Shown: positions 11,222 through 23,996, numbered from the stretch's first letter. The stretch: DNA of 64,000 nt from Cryptomeria japonica (GCF_030272615.1 NC_081413.1:557157136-557221135); one strand, 5' to 3'. The notes: generated by a model from the letters alone, not told the origin. Numbers and translations: made by a program.

Positions 11222-11344
11222 GAATGCAGAATACAGTTGCACCATGGGCTTTGTCAAGATACCAACAACTCTGGCTGAAACCATAGAGCCTAACTCATCG
11301 CAAGCACTTCCAATAATACTGGTACGGCTTTCAACTCTCATTCT
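11222..11344 (-). pseudogene. Exon-like minus-strand fragment of an unidentified gene
   Basis: On the minus strand a pyrimidine-rich segment ending GCAG (at about 11345-11348) is followed by an open frame reading MRVESRTSIIGSACDELGSM and on through VSARVVGILTKP, with a stop near 11209. The composition looks like real protein and unlike a transposon. I do not recognise the family. A possible minus-strand donor site (CAACAG then GTAAT) lies near 11522, so a second exon to the right is conceivable. A chance ORF cannot be excluded. Confidence 0.3.
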
Positions 11345-11758
11345 GCAATGCTGCCAAAAAATGACAACAGCTAAAATATGAACAACCGGAAGGCAAGAGG
11401 TTGCTTTCCTTGTAACCATTAAGCCATCTCTTCATCTTCCAAAGTTTCCATTTTGGGTGAAAATCAAATTCAAACTCTTGGATCTTTGTACAAAAATTAC
11501 AGGCTTCTAAATTGATATTACCTGTTGTTGCATTTTACTTGGGTTCTATTCATTCTGTCATAGTACTCTAACTGCTGCCAATAATAATTTGCACAGACCA
11601 TTTCCACTCATAACACTTCGTTTTAGGCTTTTAACATGTTGTCTCCAAATCACCACAGGGTTTTGGATCACATAGATAATAACAATTACAACATTTGTCA
11701 ATGACAACTCAGTTGTAACTTGTAATGAATGAAATGCTTCTGGAATGAGCTGTATGAA

Positions 11759-13186
11759 TTTTGTTTGTATTGATGTTTCAGATGACACCATCATCAAGAT
11801 GAGCAAAAAATGATGAGTGGATTGATTGCAGACTTAGCCAGTCGTATGTAACCTTACCAACTACCATAACTCAAATTTATATCTGGATAACATTCCTTTA
11901 TTAATGTTAAGATAGCCATGTAGAACTAGAACAGCATTTCCTAACAAAACTATATTTGTTTTCTTTGCAGATAGTTTATATGATAAAGATACAGGTGGAA
12001 CATCCAACTATTAGATTGTGACGATCAAAGAAGAAACATTTTGGCTATAACTAGAATGTACTGAACATGAATATTGTAATAAGCATTACTAATAGCAGTT
12101 TTTGAGATAGGTTATTGGTTGTTGAAAAGCGAATATTCAAAACATCCACTATTTCCCCGAGCTTAATTTAGATTATTTCTGAAAAGAATTTGTCAAAAGA
12201 TTGTTGTGGAAAGTGAAAAAATATGAGTTAGAAATTAATCCGCTTTTGGGCCATTTCACAGTGGGTAATTTCTTACAATAAACAAATAATTTACTCATCA
12301 GAGAGAGTGATCCAGGATAAGACAACAACTCAAATAGTTAGATAATGATAGCTGCAAGCATTCCACTGTATCTATAAATGCAAATAAGATTTGACTATGG
12401 TGATGGTGATGGACAAAAACATTAAACATACAAGCATGACTTGGGTTCAATTCACCTGCTCAAATTTACTGCAGTTTTAAAGAAGCGGTGTTTGGGGGTA
12501 ACTAAGTTACAGAGTGACCCACACTTACAAACTTAAGATTGTACTCCAATAATATACCTCACACTCCATTAGTGGATGCCCATAACATCAGCCGAGACTA
12601 TTCACTCTACAACAACACAAACTCTCATGCTAGGTCAAAATGGGCTCAATATCCCTTGTAGGCAAAACCCCAAGATCCACAAAAACAACCCAAGCAAACT
12701 GTTTCTCGTATGCCGTATAAATTACAGGGCCTTAAACGCATTGATCTACCTCCAATTCTAAAGTAAAACACTCATTGTAGGAAAAATAAATAGCAGAGTA
12801 CCGAATCAGCTTAAACCACACCTACAAAAATCATTACATAAAGAAAACTTGTGGTTTTAGTGTAGACTCTGAACAATAGCATACCTGTTAAATTGCACTT
12901 GCAGCAATTTTTTCTCTCCTCTACTCAGGTAATTGTGCAGGTAAACTATATAAGCATTTTTGCAGGAATAAATTGGGTATGTTGCCAAGCTAAAAACTCT
13001 GAATTCTTGGAGCATTGGAGATGCTCAATTTTCCTTCTTTCTAATATAACTCGGAAAATATTTGTTAAAAATGATGAACTTGCTTGTTTAGAACATCGTA
13101 AAAGTGGCCAATGTGGAGATGCGATTTAGGCTCAATGCTTACATACATCATGGCCTGCGAATAGCGAGTTAAGATGAAAAATGGAT
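11759..13186. repeat. Direct tandem duplication, copy A (about 1.43 kb)
   Basis: Copy A starts near TTTTGTTTGTATTGATG and matches copy B (from 13187) along its whole length. Shared landmarks are the GACTTAGCCAGTCGTATG block (11832 and about 13248), the GTTTGGGGGTAACTA block (about 12489 and 13973) and the AGCCAATGTGGAGATGCG-type block at the end. Stops occur in all frames. Its nature (intron, promoter region or old repeat) is unknown. Confidence 0.85.
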
Positions 13187-14756
13187 TTTTGTTTGTAATG
13201 ATGTAATCCATCATCAAGATGAACAAAAAATGATGAGTGGATTGCAGACTTAGCCAGTCGTATGTAACCTTACCAACTACCGTAACTCAAATTTGCTTAA
13301 ATTACAAGTATGTTTACACAACATCCGGATAACAATCCTTTATTAATGTTGACATAATTATGTAGAACTAGAACAGCATTTCCTAACAAAACTAAATTTG
13401 TTTTCTATGCAAATAGTTTATATGATAAAGATACAGGTGGAACGTCCAACTATAAGATGGTGACGATAAAAAAAAGACATTTTGGCTATAACTAGAATGT
13501 ACTGAACATGAATATTGTAATAAGCATTACAGATAGCAGCATTTGGCATAGGTTATTGGTTGTTCAAAAGGGAATATTCCAAACATCCACTATTTCCACA
13601 CGCTTAATTTCACATGATTTCTGAAGAGAATTTGTCAACCGATTGTTGTGGAAAGTGTAAAAAAACGAGCTAGACATTAATCAGCTTTTGGGCCATTTCA
13701 CACTGATTAATTTCTCACAATAAATAAATAAATTACTCGTCAAGGAGAGTGGCCCAGGTAAAGACAACAACTCAAATGACTAGATAATGATAGCCGCAAG
13801 CATTCCGCTGTTATCTACAAATGCATTTAAGATTTCACTAAATTAGGTTACTCAACGCCTCTCCCCAGGTGCCGTGTAATGGTGATGGTGATGGACAAAA
13901 ATATTGGGTATACAAGCATGACTCCGGTTCAATTCACCTACTCAAATTTTAACAGCAATTTTAAAGAAGCAGTGTTTGGGGGTAACTATATTATTGTAGT
14001 CCAATAATATACCTCAAACTCCATTAGTGGGTACCCATAACGCCAGCCGAGACTAACAACGAAAAACAAAATTACCTCGGCAATATATGGGAATACTAGA
14101 GCCAATTTTATTCAATATACAACAACAAAAACCCTCGTGCTAGGTCAGAATGGGGTCAATATCCCTTGCAGGCAAACCCCAAGATCCACAAAACAACCCA
14201 AGCAAACTGTTTCTCGTATGCCGTACAAATTGCAGGGCCATAAAACCTTTGATCTACCTCCAATTCTAATGTAAAACACTCATTGTACAGAAAAATAAAT
14301 AACAGAGTACCGAATCAGCTTAAACCACACCTACAAAAAAACATTACACAGAAAACTTGTGGCTTTAGTGTAGACCCTGAACAATAGCACACCTGTTAAA
14401 TTGCACTTGCAGCGACCTTCTCTCTCCTCTCCTCAGGTAATTGTGCAGGTAATCTACAAAAGCGTTTTCGCATGAATAGATTGGGTATGTTTTTTATATT
14501 GGGTGTGTTGCAAAAGCTGAAAACACTGAATTCTTGGGAGCATTGGAGATGGCTCAATTTCCTTCTATCTAATCAAACTCAATATATTTGTCAAAAAAAA
14601 TGGACTTCCTTGTTTAGAACATTATAAAAGCAGCCAATGTGGAGATGCGTTTTAGATCATTATAAAAAGCAGCCAATGTGGAGATGCGTTTTGGGCCCAA
14701 TGCTTGCATGCATAGTGGCCCGCGAATATCGAGTTAAGCTGAAAAATGGAATTTTT
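13187..14756. repeat. Direct tandem duplication, copy B (about 1.57 kb)
   Basis: Head-to-tail partner of copy A. It is longer because of extra segments near 13300, 13850 and 14060-14100; whether these are insertions in B or deletions in A cannot be told. Near its end it has two small tandem duplications: a unit of about 41 bp at roughly 14620-14695 (CATTATAAAA.GCAGCCAATG, twice) and a shorter one at about 14768-14828 (GCGCTTGGATTGAGACAT, twice). Confidence 0.85.
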
Positions 14757-16511
14757 TGCCCAATGCACTCATCTCTTATGGCGCTTGGATTGAGACATGC
14801 ATCTCTTAGCGCTTGGATTGAGACATTTTCCACTTCGGTGTGAAATTTATTTATAGTAGATTTAGTCTATAAATTCGATAATTTTTATTTTTATTTTTAT
14901 TTATGAGGAGTATTTACTTTGTCAAATAGATATCTTGGGTCAATATATTTGTCTCTTATGTTGTAAGTCAATGTACTTGTTTTTTATAATGTCGAATTTA
15001 TGTTGATGTGATTTTCATTTTATGCATTATGTTGTTAAGCTAGTATGTTTGTTCTTAAATTGTTGGACCAATATACTCATCTCACATCCCTACAAATGAT
15101 AAATTTAAGCCTTCATAATTTTTTGTGTACCAAACAATTTTAAGAATTAACCAAAAAACCACTTGACAATGAAATAATATAAAATTTTTATAAAATCAAA
15201 TCAAATCATCTCATTAATATCCACCAACCCTTCTACCTTATATGCTTTTTGGACCACATAGTTAAAGTTGTGTTTTCAATCATCGTGGGTTAAAGTGGGC
15301 CTTTTATGGTTAATTTCATATTTACTTATTTTATATTAAACCAAAGCAAAAAGATTACATATAAAGAGGCAACCAACGTGTTGCCAATAATAGAATGAAT
15401 AAAATACAAATTACAATGCCTAATAACCTATTAAGATCCTTGACAGCAATAGGTATTTAAACCTCCATGCATTGTATTGCATATTGGTTATTGTTTGTCT
15501 TGTTATTTTCTATATAAGTTAATAAAATAAATAAAACTAGCATACTTATATGTTAAAAAATCTAAAGTAAAGATACATTGAAAGATCAAATTATAAAATA
15601 TTGAATATTCATAAGAAATAATAAGGAGTTTGTTAGTAATGAGTTTGAAGTGAATTGCTTGAATAGATTGTTTAGAGTATTTCTTATATGGGTGTTTATC
15701 TCCACTTCACAATTTTTAATAAAACTAAAGAAGAGAATTTATCAGTTTAATAATTTTCAATTAGACATATTGCCTAGTCGATAAGGGTTGGTGTTATGGC
15801 AATTGAAGACGGATAATGATGTTGTAGCCTTGGGAGGGGTTGATGTCATTTCAATGGTGTAGTAGTTGCAAGACAATGGGTTGATTAGTCTTGATGAGCT
15901 CTCTTAAATTGTGGGAAAGGATGGTAGTTGATTATATGACAAGAATTTGGTAGAAATAAATAGAATCCAATGGACAAAAGGGTAAACAAGTTGCTAATGG
16001 TGTGATATGTTTCATTATTCAATGCAATTCCATAGAGGGTTTGCATTGTATGGTAAGTAGTAAATACAGAGAAGATAGCAAGATAGAATGAATTACAACA
16101 AATGATCTATTGGTTTCCATACTTGTTTTAGGATATAGAGAAATATGCCACTAGATAGGTGTCATGAAGATATCACTAAAATGTAGTTTGGATCTAGCTT
16201 ATTGATCATTTATATCTATATCAGGTGGTCTAGGAGTGTCACAACCTATGCTATAGTAACCACATAAGAATAAAACATTGATAACACACAAGTAATTGTG
16301 ATTAAAAGGCACTTGGTGGTTAGGGCATGCCAAGTCAATCTGGCATTCTAGTTTTTCCTTTGATTTGATCTTATAATAATGTGTATAATAAATAAGTATA
16401 AGAATCTTAGAATTACAAATGAAAATTACAAAAAATGACATAATAAATAAACTACTCAACAATGAAGTCACAAATACATTGCAATGATTGCATTAAACAT
16501 TTGAATTTTGA
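14757..16511. other. AT-rich non-coding stretch
   Basis: No ORF of note, no LTR ends and no protein motif was recognised. The stretch is very AT-rich and leads into the LINE RNase H fragment. Confidence 0.5.
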
Positions 16512-16954
16512 TGGGTTAAAGTTAATTTTGATGGGGCTTCGAGAGGCAATTCGGGAATCTCAGGTGCAGGATGTGTGGCTTGTTATGCAGAAGACGATGT
16601 TTTAATTAAAGGAGCTCAAAAGTTGTATGATGGTAACAACAACGAGGCAAAGGCGCAAGCAGCTTTGCTTGCGGTCAAGTTGGCTTGCAACCTTAAAATT
16701 TTGAAGCTACACTCAGAAGGAGACTCCAAAATTATAGTTGATGCAATTTTGAAGGGTTCCTCTCCATGTTGGCAAATAAGTAAATTCATTTCAATCATCT
16801 ATTCAAAGTTTCTTTCCAAGATTTTTGAATTTCACATATCAAAAGGGTAGGGAATGGGGTGGCGGACCTTTTGTCCAATGTGGCATTTGACTTGGACCCT
16901 TTTGTAACCCAATGGTGGGGAAGTGTTGATGAGAAAGTACTTTGGTCAACTTAG
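16512..16954 (+). pseudogene. LINE-type RNase H domain (RVT_3-like), frameshifted
   Basis: The translation starts WVKVNFDGASRGNSGISGAG, the classical opening of the RNase H domain found at the C-terminus of plant L1-like LINEs, with the catalytic Asp in FDGA. EAKAQAALLAVKLA supplies the Glu and SEGDSKIIVDAI the next Asp. The frame hits TAG at 16848-16850. The C-terminal block (RVGNGVADLLSN, with the last Asp) continues in another frame from 16844 to a TAG at 16952-16954, so one indel separates them. The upstream LINE RT is absent, as expected for a 5'-truncated insertion. The LINE's poly-A end is probably at 25986-25993, beyond the inserted chromovirus. Confidence 0.8.
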
Positions 16955-17297
16955 TTGACAGCGAACGTTATTGCCTTTAATGCTTGCAATACTGATGAGA
17001 GTGTACTTGGTACTGAATTAAGTGTAGCATGCTTGGAGAATGAACTCTCGTGAAGGATGATGACGCAACATTAGTACAATGCATTTATGGGATGAATTGA
17101 TTGTGCGACAAAAGGTCAGTGTTATCTCTTTCTTTCCTTTTCTCGATGCTTTTGTAGAGAAAACTGTAAAAGGGAAGTGACTAAAAAAGAAAACGTGAGG
17201 TGGTGCCACTGTAGTTGCAAAGAGATGGAAGCGAATTTCACACTTAAATCAAGGAAACGGTTAATGCCAATTTCTTGGCTCTGTTTCAAAAAGAAGA

Positions 17298-17744
17298 GTG
17301 AATGAAATGTTCTTGTTTAAGGATGAGAGGTTGGTTAAATGTGTGCAATTGATTCTAAGAGACTCATTTGGTGATTTAAGACACAGGTATCAAACAAATA
17401 TGGATGTCTACTCCCTGATAATAGTGTGGGGGATGGATTTGGATGATTCGAAAGAGGTTGTGAGAGGAGTCATGACAACAATTGTGCACCAAGACTACTT
17501 GGAAGGCATGGAGTCAATCTTGGAATCGGTAGTTCCTAATGTTGGATTATATTTTCGAGAGGGTATTGAAAATTTGAATCATGAAGTTTTTGAAAAATGC
17601 ATTGCATTTGTGAGGTGGTCGAATGGTCCTTTCAAAGCCTATTGTAGAGAGGAGGCTCGTTGGGGATGGGAGGTGTTGAAAGTGTTCATGAGGTTGATGG
17701 AGATTAAGGCTGAATTGCAAAGGGCAAAGGAGGTTGTGGGCCTT
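17298..17744 (+). CDS. Uncharacterised ORF interrupted by the chromovirus insertion
   Basis: An ATG at 17298 opens 149 codons that run into the chromovirus LTR at 17745. Across the insertion, the pre-insertion frame would continue for only a few codons beyond 25583 and stop at about 25599, giving a protein of roughly 154 residues. The product is rich in Glu, Val and aromatic residues, has a Trp/Cys-containing segment around residues 110-125 and an amphipathic helix-like end. No known domain was recognised. It lies between the LINE RNase H and the LINE poly-A tail, so it may be LINE 3' sequence, an old host gene fragment or a chance ORF. Confidence 0.35.
17740..17744. other. Target site duplication, left copy (GCCTT)
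   Basis: GCCTT precedes the 5' LTR and is repeated at 25579-25583 right after the 3' LTR. A 5-bp duplication is standard for Ty3 integrase. Confidence 0.95.
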
Positions 17745-19332
17745 TGGTGCAGGAGTACCCTTTCAAGCTCTCCCTCCTTCTTGTTTTGTTGGTTTTATGC
17801 TTCTTATGAAGCCACTATACATAAAATAATGAGCCATGTGCTCATAGGTCCTAGTTAGGGTCCTAGTGGAGATCTTAGGGGTCATAAGTCAAGATTGTGA
17901 TTTTCTTGAAAATGGAGGGTATGTGTGTCTTTGTGCTATTTAGGGGTCCTTTATAACATGGTGGTGTCCTTAGGTTGGCCCAATGTGGGTTTAGGAGTCA
18001 TGAAAAGCAACATTGAGAAAGTTGCTCAAAAGTTGCATGACAACTTTTAAAAGTTGTCAAGCAACTTTTTCACCAGGAGGTCAAAATCCTTAGTTTGGCG
18101 TGGACAACCCTAATATGGGCACAAAGATCGAGGCCAAGGTGGTATAAGTATTTGAAAACCCTAAATGAATGAGTTGGATGTCAGAGATTGTACGGCCCAA
18201 GCAACAAGAGCTTGACTGTGACTGTTTGTTGGTTACTAGTCAGATTGAATGAAGTTACCGGGCAAGTAAATGGATTGAACTGCATGCAAAACTATGTGAA
18301 ATGTCTTCTATGGTGTAAATACTTTCATTGTGAGTGATTAGTTTAGGTTTTTGTTTACCGGTTGAGTGTGTTTGTAAATAGTTTGTAATTTGCAGTCTCA
18401 CTGTCCAGTTTTGGACTGGTTGTGCAAATGAAGTCATAACTCCATTCCCCATTGTGGAATCACCATGAAACCATGGGGAATGGAAGTGAAGACCCTATAC
18501 TACAGTCCCATGCAAGCAGGGCCCTTAAAAATGCAGGAAGGCCAAGCAAAGACCCACTCCTAGGCGAGACTGGACAGTGCCCAGTTAGGAGAGGTCAAAT
18601 TGCAAAGGTCTTCGAGAGCAAGGTTGGTCAGAGGAGAGTGCACCCTTTGGAGGAGGTGCAAAGGAGTGTGTGAAGCATCACTAGTGTGAAGGAGGAGCCT
18701 CCACCAATCCAAACAAGGTGGCTAAAACACAAAACCTTCACTATGACCTAGGCAAACCCCAAAAACCCTCACAAAAACCCTTGAAAACCTTAAAATCCAC
18801 CTAGGACAATGTACGAACACTTGGTGGCCTAAAACCTAGAAAATCCTTGAGTCCTTGCCAAATGAATGGCAGTCCATTTTGGGAGTTAGAGTTGTTTGTG
18901 CATCGTTTGTGAGAGGGAGCCCTAAAAGACCGGGTAGGAGGCCTAATTAGTCCTAATCCTTGTAGCCCTATTTGAAGGCAAAGACACAAAATGGTGGAAT
19001 CGGTAAGGGGTTGAAGGCTTGAAACCTCTTGGGGGCACATGAATGGGTGAGAAGACCATGAAATAGACCTTTTATAACCTTGCTAAGACCTTGGAAGGCG
19101 TGGAACAAGCCTAGCCCTTATTAGCCATAGTAAGGGGTTTTGAGTCTCATGAGTAGGTGAGACCTTAGGAGCAGCATAGCAACTCATTGGTGGGTGGATT
19201 GGGCAAGGTCAGGGGGCTTCTCAAGCAAAGGAAGTCCTAGAGACCCTAGGGTGTGAGGAGAACATGAGGTGATCCAAGGAAAGGATCCAAGAGCATAGAC
19301 TAGGCTAGTTTATCCCAAGCACCAACCCATCA
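17745..19332 (+). repeat. 5' LTR of the chromovirus (1,588 bp)
   Basis: It starts TGGTGCAGGAGTACCC and ends CCAACCCATCA, and is repeated at 24015-25578. Relative to the 3' LTR it has two extra 12-bp segments (near 17855 and 18769), each a short local duplication. The left boundary at 17745 is fixed by the matching target duplication. Confidence 0.96.
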
Positions 19333-19335
19333 GAT

Positions 19336-19347
19336 TGGTATCAGAGC
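19336..19347 (+). other. Primer binding site, initiator tRNA-Met
   Basis: TGGTATCAGAGC, three bases after the LTR end, is complementary to the 3' end of initiator tRNA-Met, the usual primer of plant chromoviruses. Confidence 0.95.
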
Positions 19348-19372
19348 AAGTCAAAGACTCGTTGGACTGTGT

Positions 19373-20214
19373 ATGTCTCTATATACTGGTGAATCAGTAG
19401 GGGAGAGCAGAATGGTCACTAATGCAGAGCTGGCTAGAGAGGTGGAAGAACAGGAGGAGGAGAATAGACTCCTTGAAGAAGCTATGAGCGAGATAAGGGA
19501 TAAACTGCAAGAAGTGGTGGATCAGAGGACACAAGGACCTTGGGATGAAGACACCAAGGGTAAAGGCAAGAAGACTATAGACATAGATGAAATTATCCCT
19601 GAACCAAGGAAGAATCTTTTGTGAAGGCTATTAAGGCCTTGAACACCAAAGCCTTTGAAGGATTGCCACATTTCAGTGGAAGAATGGACATTGACATTGT
19701 TATGGAATGGATTAAGAGCATGAAAAACCACTTTGAGTGTGAAGGAGTGACAGAGGCTCAGAAGGTTAAAGTTTCCAAATTAAGATTAAGGGGAGCGGAT
19801 TTGACATGGTGGAAGTACCTGCAAGAAGAAAGAGTTAGTATGGGAAAGCTACCTATTGTAATTTGGAAAGCTATGGTGAGTAAGATTAAGGAGAACTACT
19901 TACCAGAGGATTATGAAGTCCAACTTCATAAGAAGAGACAAGGATTGAAGCAGAAGGATCTTGATGTGACCTCCTACACAAAGGAGTTTCAAAAGCTATG
20001 TCTTAGATCCAAAGTCCAAGAAGATGAATCTATTAAGGTGGCTAGGTATCTAAGCGGCCTAAAGTGGAACACTCAAGAGGAGATAAGCCTATGGACTCCT
20101 ACTATTGTCCAAAAATGTCATCAGCTTGTTGCCAAGGTAGAGGAGAGGAACAAAAGGAAAGGAGACTCCAATAACAGGGGCAGAGGCAGAGGTAGAGATC
20201 AAGTGAATCACTGA
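19373..20214 (+). pseudogene. Chromovirus gag (capsid), one frameshift and one stop
   Basis: Gag forms the virus-like particle. The ATG at 19373 is 25 bases past the primer site. The first segment (19373-19624) is a Glu-rich, coiled-coil-like N-terminus (EEQEEENRLLEEAM). A one-base indel near 19610 moves the frame, and the second segment continues with FEGLPHFSGRMDIDIVMEWI, the LTWW-type motif (LRLRGADLTWWKYL) and a YLPEDYEVQLHKKRQGLKQ block typical of Ty3 retrotransposon gag. It ends in an Arg/Gly-rich tail (RGRGRGRD) at a TGA (20212-20214), after which the same frame continues into the zinc knuckle, so the stop is probably a recent CGA-to-TGA change. Confidence 0.9.
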
Positions 20215-20265
20215 GGTGGTTACCAAAGCAAGGCAAATGAGCCAAGGAACCAAGGAGAAACCAAG

Positions 20266-21385
20266 TTGATTGAGCATGGAAGTGAAGCCAATCTCAGAGA
20301 AGGACATTCTAGAGGAAGAGGTGCACAAGGTGGTCCAAATAGGGGTAGAGGTACCGGCAGAGGTAACTCCTATTTTGCAACAATGAAGTGTTACAATTGT
20401 GGACAATTGGGACACCCGACATATAGATGCCCTGACAAGCCTACATCATCAAACAATGGAAAGAGGGTTGCATATGCACATGAAGACTCTTCAAGCAGCA
20501 AGACACCTGAGGTGGACCATATTGAATCAGAGATTGGAGAAAATTTGATGTTCAATAGGGTCTTGATAAGACAGCCAGAGAAGAATGAACCCAAGCATAG
20601 GAGAGCATTGTTTAGGGTGAGGTGCAAGATTCTTGGTAAAGTTTGCAAGGTGATAGTTGATTCAGGCTCAACTGACAATATCATATCAGAAGAGGCAGTC
20701 AAGAAATTGAAACTCACAAGGATACCCCACACTAACCCATACAAGGTGACATGGTTGAATCACGAGCAGAGTGTGCTAGTCAATGAGCAGACTTGGGTAG
20801 AGTTTTCTATTGGAGGATACAAGGATAAGATCCTTTGTGATGTGTTGCCTATGGATGCGTGTCACTTATTGCTAGGAAGACCCTGGCAATTTGATAGGAA
20901 GGTGATCTATGATGGAGAGGAGAACTCCATTTCCTTTAAGAAGGACAACAAGACCTTCAAGATTCAGTCTTTGACAGAGAATGAAGAGGGAACTTCAAGA
21001 ACACCTAGTGTTTTATTGGCTACTGGTAAAGAGTTTTTAAACTTACTACATGAGGAGGAGATAGTGAAGTGTGCCATCTTTGTGAAGCCAAAGGAGGAAG
21101 AAGACAAGTTGCAGGCTGAGATACCCAAGGAGGTGAAGCCCATGTTGCAAGAGTATAAGGACATAGTGAGTGATGGAGCACCTGCAACACTCCCACCAAG
21201 AAGGTCTATAAGTCACCAAATAGACTTTGTTCCCGGTGCATCCTTACCTAACAAGGCTGCATATAAGCTCACACCTGATCGGAATAAGGAGGTAGCAAGG
21301 CAAGTGCAGGAGTTATTGAAACAAGGACTGATTAAGAAGAGCATCAGCTCATGTGCAGTTTTGGTAGTGCTAACATCAAAAAAGG
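20266..21385 (+). pseudogene. Chromovirus zinc knuckle and aspartic protease
   Basis: The frame holds a CCHC nucleocapsid knuckle (CYNCGQLGHPTYRCP, about 20389-20433) that binds RNA. A retropepsin-like protease follows, with the active-site motif VDSGSTDNIIS (about 20656-20688) and a second conserved segment LLLGRPWQFDRKVIYDG (about 20869-20919). The protease cleaves the polyprotein. The linker to RT contains the usual SHQIDFVPGASLP block (about 21211-21249). The frame is lost by a one-base deletion at about 21386, inside the KK.GKWRLC motif that opens the RT. The region is otherwise intact. Confidence 0.92.
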
Positions 21386-23996
21386 AGGTAAGTGGAGACT
21401 TTGCACTAACTCGAGAGCAATCAATAGGATTACCATAAGGTATAGGTTTCCTATTCCTAAAATAAAGGATCTAATGGATTGTTTAGGAGGGGCTATGTAT
21501 TTCACCAAGCTAGACCTTAAAAGTGGTTATCACCAGATAAGAATTAAGGAGGGTGATGAGTGGAAGACTGCTTTTAAAACCACCGAATGATTGTATGAAT
21601 GGCTTGTGATGCCATTTGGACTCACCAATTCTCCGAGCACCTTCATGAGGTTGATGAATGAAGTGTTGAAGGATTTCACAGGCAGATTTGTGGTGGTGTA
21701 CCTAGATGACACTCTCATCTATAGCAAAACCAAAGAGGAGCACCTTGAGCATTTGAGGTTAGTCTTAGAGAGGTTGCATGAGGAGAAGCTATCCATCAAC
21801 CTAGAGAAGTGTGACTTCACGAAGCAAGAGCTGGTCTACTTAGGATTTGTGGTGTCTAAAGGAACCTTGAAGATGGATCCAAGTAAAGTGGAGGCAATCT
21901 TGAATTGGCCTGCACCTAAAACAGGGACTGAGGTTAGAAGTTTCCATGGATTAGCTCAATTCTATAGGAAGTTTGTGAGGAACTTCAGTGGCATATGTGC
22001 ACCAGTCCTTGACACCATCAAAGGAGGCCTTAAAACTAAGTTTAAATGGACTGAGCAGGCTGACAAAGCATTTCAATTGTTGAAACAGGAAGTAGCCACA
22101 AAACCTATCCTTCTCCTACCTATGTTTGATAAGCTATTCACTTTGGAGTGTGATTCAAGTGGAATTGTAGTAGGTGGTGTGTTGAGTCAAGAGGGAAGAC
22201 CTGTGACATTTTTCAGTGAGAAGCTTAATGAAGCAAAGAAGAAGTACTCAACCTATGACCTAGAGTTGTATGCATTAGTGCAGTCACTAAAGAAATGGAG
22301 GCATTACGTACTCCCAAAGGAGTTTGTAGTGTTCACAGACAACCAGGCATTGAGTTACATTAACACTCAAGAGAAGCTTAGCAATAGACATCTGAAATGG
22401 ATGGAATACCTCCAATCCTTCACCTTCACCATCAAGCATAAGAAGGGGCAACTTAATAAGGTGGCAGATGCCTTAAGTGGGAAGTTGTTGACAGTTCAAG
22501 AGTTAAAGTTGCAGAGCATAGGCATAGAAGGTTTCAAAGACCTCTATGAAGGAGATGAAGACTTCTCATCAGCTTACAAGGTTTGCAAAGAGTTTGAGAA
22601 CCGTTTCCCTGGTGAGTATGCAGATTACACTCTCCAAAATGGTCTCTTGTTCAAGGGTAACCAGTTGTGTGTACCTAGAGGATCCATGAGGGAGAACCTC
22701 ATTCAAGAAAAACATAATGGCAATTTAAGTGGACACTTTGGAGTCAACAAAACCTTGGATTTAGTACAGAGGTACTACTATTGGCCAAAGTTGCCAAGAG
22801 ATATAAAGAGGTATGTAGAGCAATGTGGAGTGTGTCAAAGAGAAAAAGGAGGATCAAGCAATGCTGGTCTTTATCAACCATTACCAGTCCCTAACAGACC
22901 TTGGGAATGTATAAGCATGGACTTTGTAGTAGGACTTCCCAAGACTAAAACAGGTATGGACAGCATCTATGTAGTAGTAGATAGGTTTTCCAAGATGAGT
23001 CATTTCATACCATGTAAGACTACACATGATGCTAGCTATGTTGCACATCTCTTCTTCAAAGAGATTGTTAAGATTCATGGACTCCCTTTAAGCATTGTTT
23101 CAGACAGGGACAGCAAGTTCATGGGTCATTTTTGGCAAACATTATGGAGGAAACTAGGAACTAACTTGTCATTTAGCTTAGCTTACCATCCACAAACAGA
23201 TGGTCAAACTGAAGTCATCAACAAGGTGTTAGGCAATTTGTTGAGGTGTCTAACTAAGGAATATGGTCAGACATGGGACCTAATCATTCCTCGAGCAGAG
23301 TATGCATATAATGACAGTGTGAATAGGACCACTGGTAGAAGCCCTTTTGAGGTTGTGTATGGCAGACATCCAAGGGGAGTATGTGAGTTGAGAGACCTTA
23401 GTACTTTGGAGATGAAGAGCGGGCAAGCAGAGGACTTCACTCAAACCATCAAGGAAGTTCAAGAGCAAGTTAAGAAGGCCATCCTTGAATCCACTCAAAA
23501 ACTGAAGGCCAAAGTGGATGAGAGAAGGAGAGAAGTTCAGTTCAAGGTGGGTGACTATGTGATGGTACATTTGAGCAAAGCCAGGATGCAAAGTGGTAAG
23601 CCTACCAAACTGCAGATGAAGAGAGTAGGACCTTATCAAATTCTGGCAAAATATGGTGAGAACACCTATAAGGTTGATTTACCTTTAGACTTAGCCATTT
23701 CACCAGTCTTTAATGTTGTTGATCTGGTAATGTACAAGGGAGAGATAGCAGGGCGGACTGAGAACCAAGCTAAGGTATTACAAGACTTGGATGTAAATAC
23801 CTTACCTCAAGTGAAGAAGCCTAAAGTAGAGGAGATCTTGGAATCAAGGGTGAAGAAGTCTACTAGACACCAGGTCTACATGGAGAACTTAGTGAAATGG
23901 GCAGATCAACCAGCATCTGAAGCTACATGGGTGGAGGAGAGCAGGTTCAAGACACTTGGAATAGACCCAGCTCTCATTTCTTCTTCTTTTTCTTAG
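21385..23996 (+). pseudogene. Chromovirus reverse transcriptase, RNase H, integrase and chromodomain
   Basis: RT begins with [20 protein letters not shown] and [16 protein letters not shown] at 21588-21590 breaks the frame just before LYEWLVMPFGLTN; the YLDD catalytic box is at residues 37-40 of the 801-codon frame from 21591. RNase H follows (residues about 182-298: CDSSG, ELYAL, FTDNQAL, ADALS). Integrase has a zinc finger (GHFG, then CGVC), catalytic Asp near 444 (SMDFVVGLP), Asp near 505 (IVSDRDSKF) and Glu near 541 (DGQTEVINK). The C-terminal chromodomain (about 746-788: VEEILESR, ENLVKWADQPASEATWVEES) is thought to steer insertion toward particular chromatin. Apart from the deletion near 21386 and this one stop, pol is open to its natural TAG at 23994-23996. 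Confidence 0.96.

Noticed and set aside
19522-20415. Minus-strand frames overlapping gag
   Set aside because: They are shadows of the plus-strand gag and protease frames, which carry recognisable motifs.
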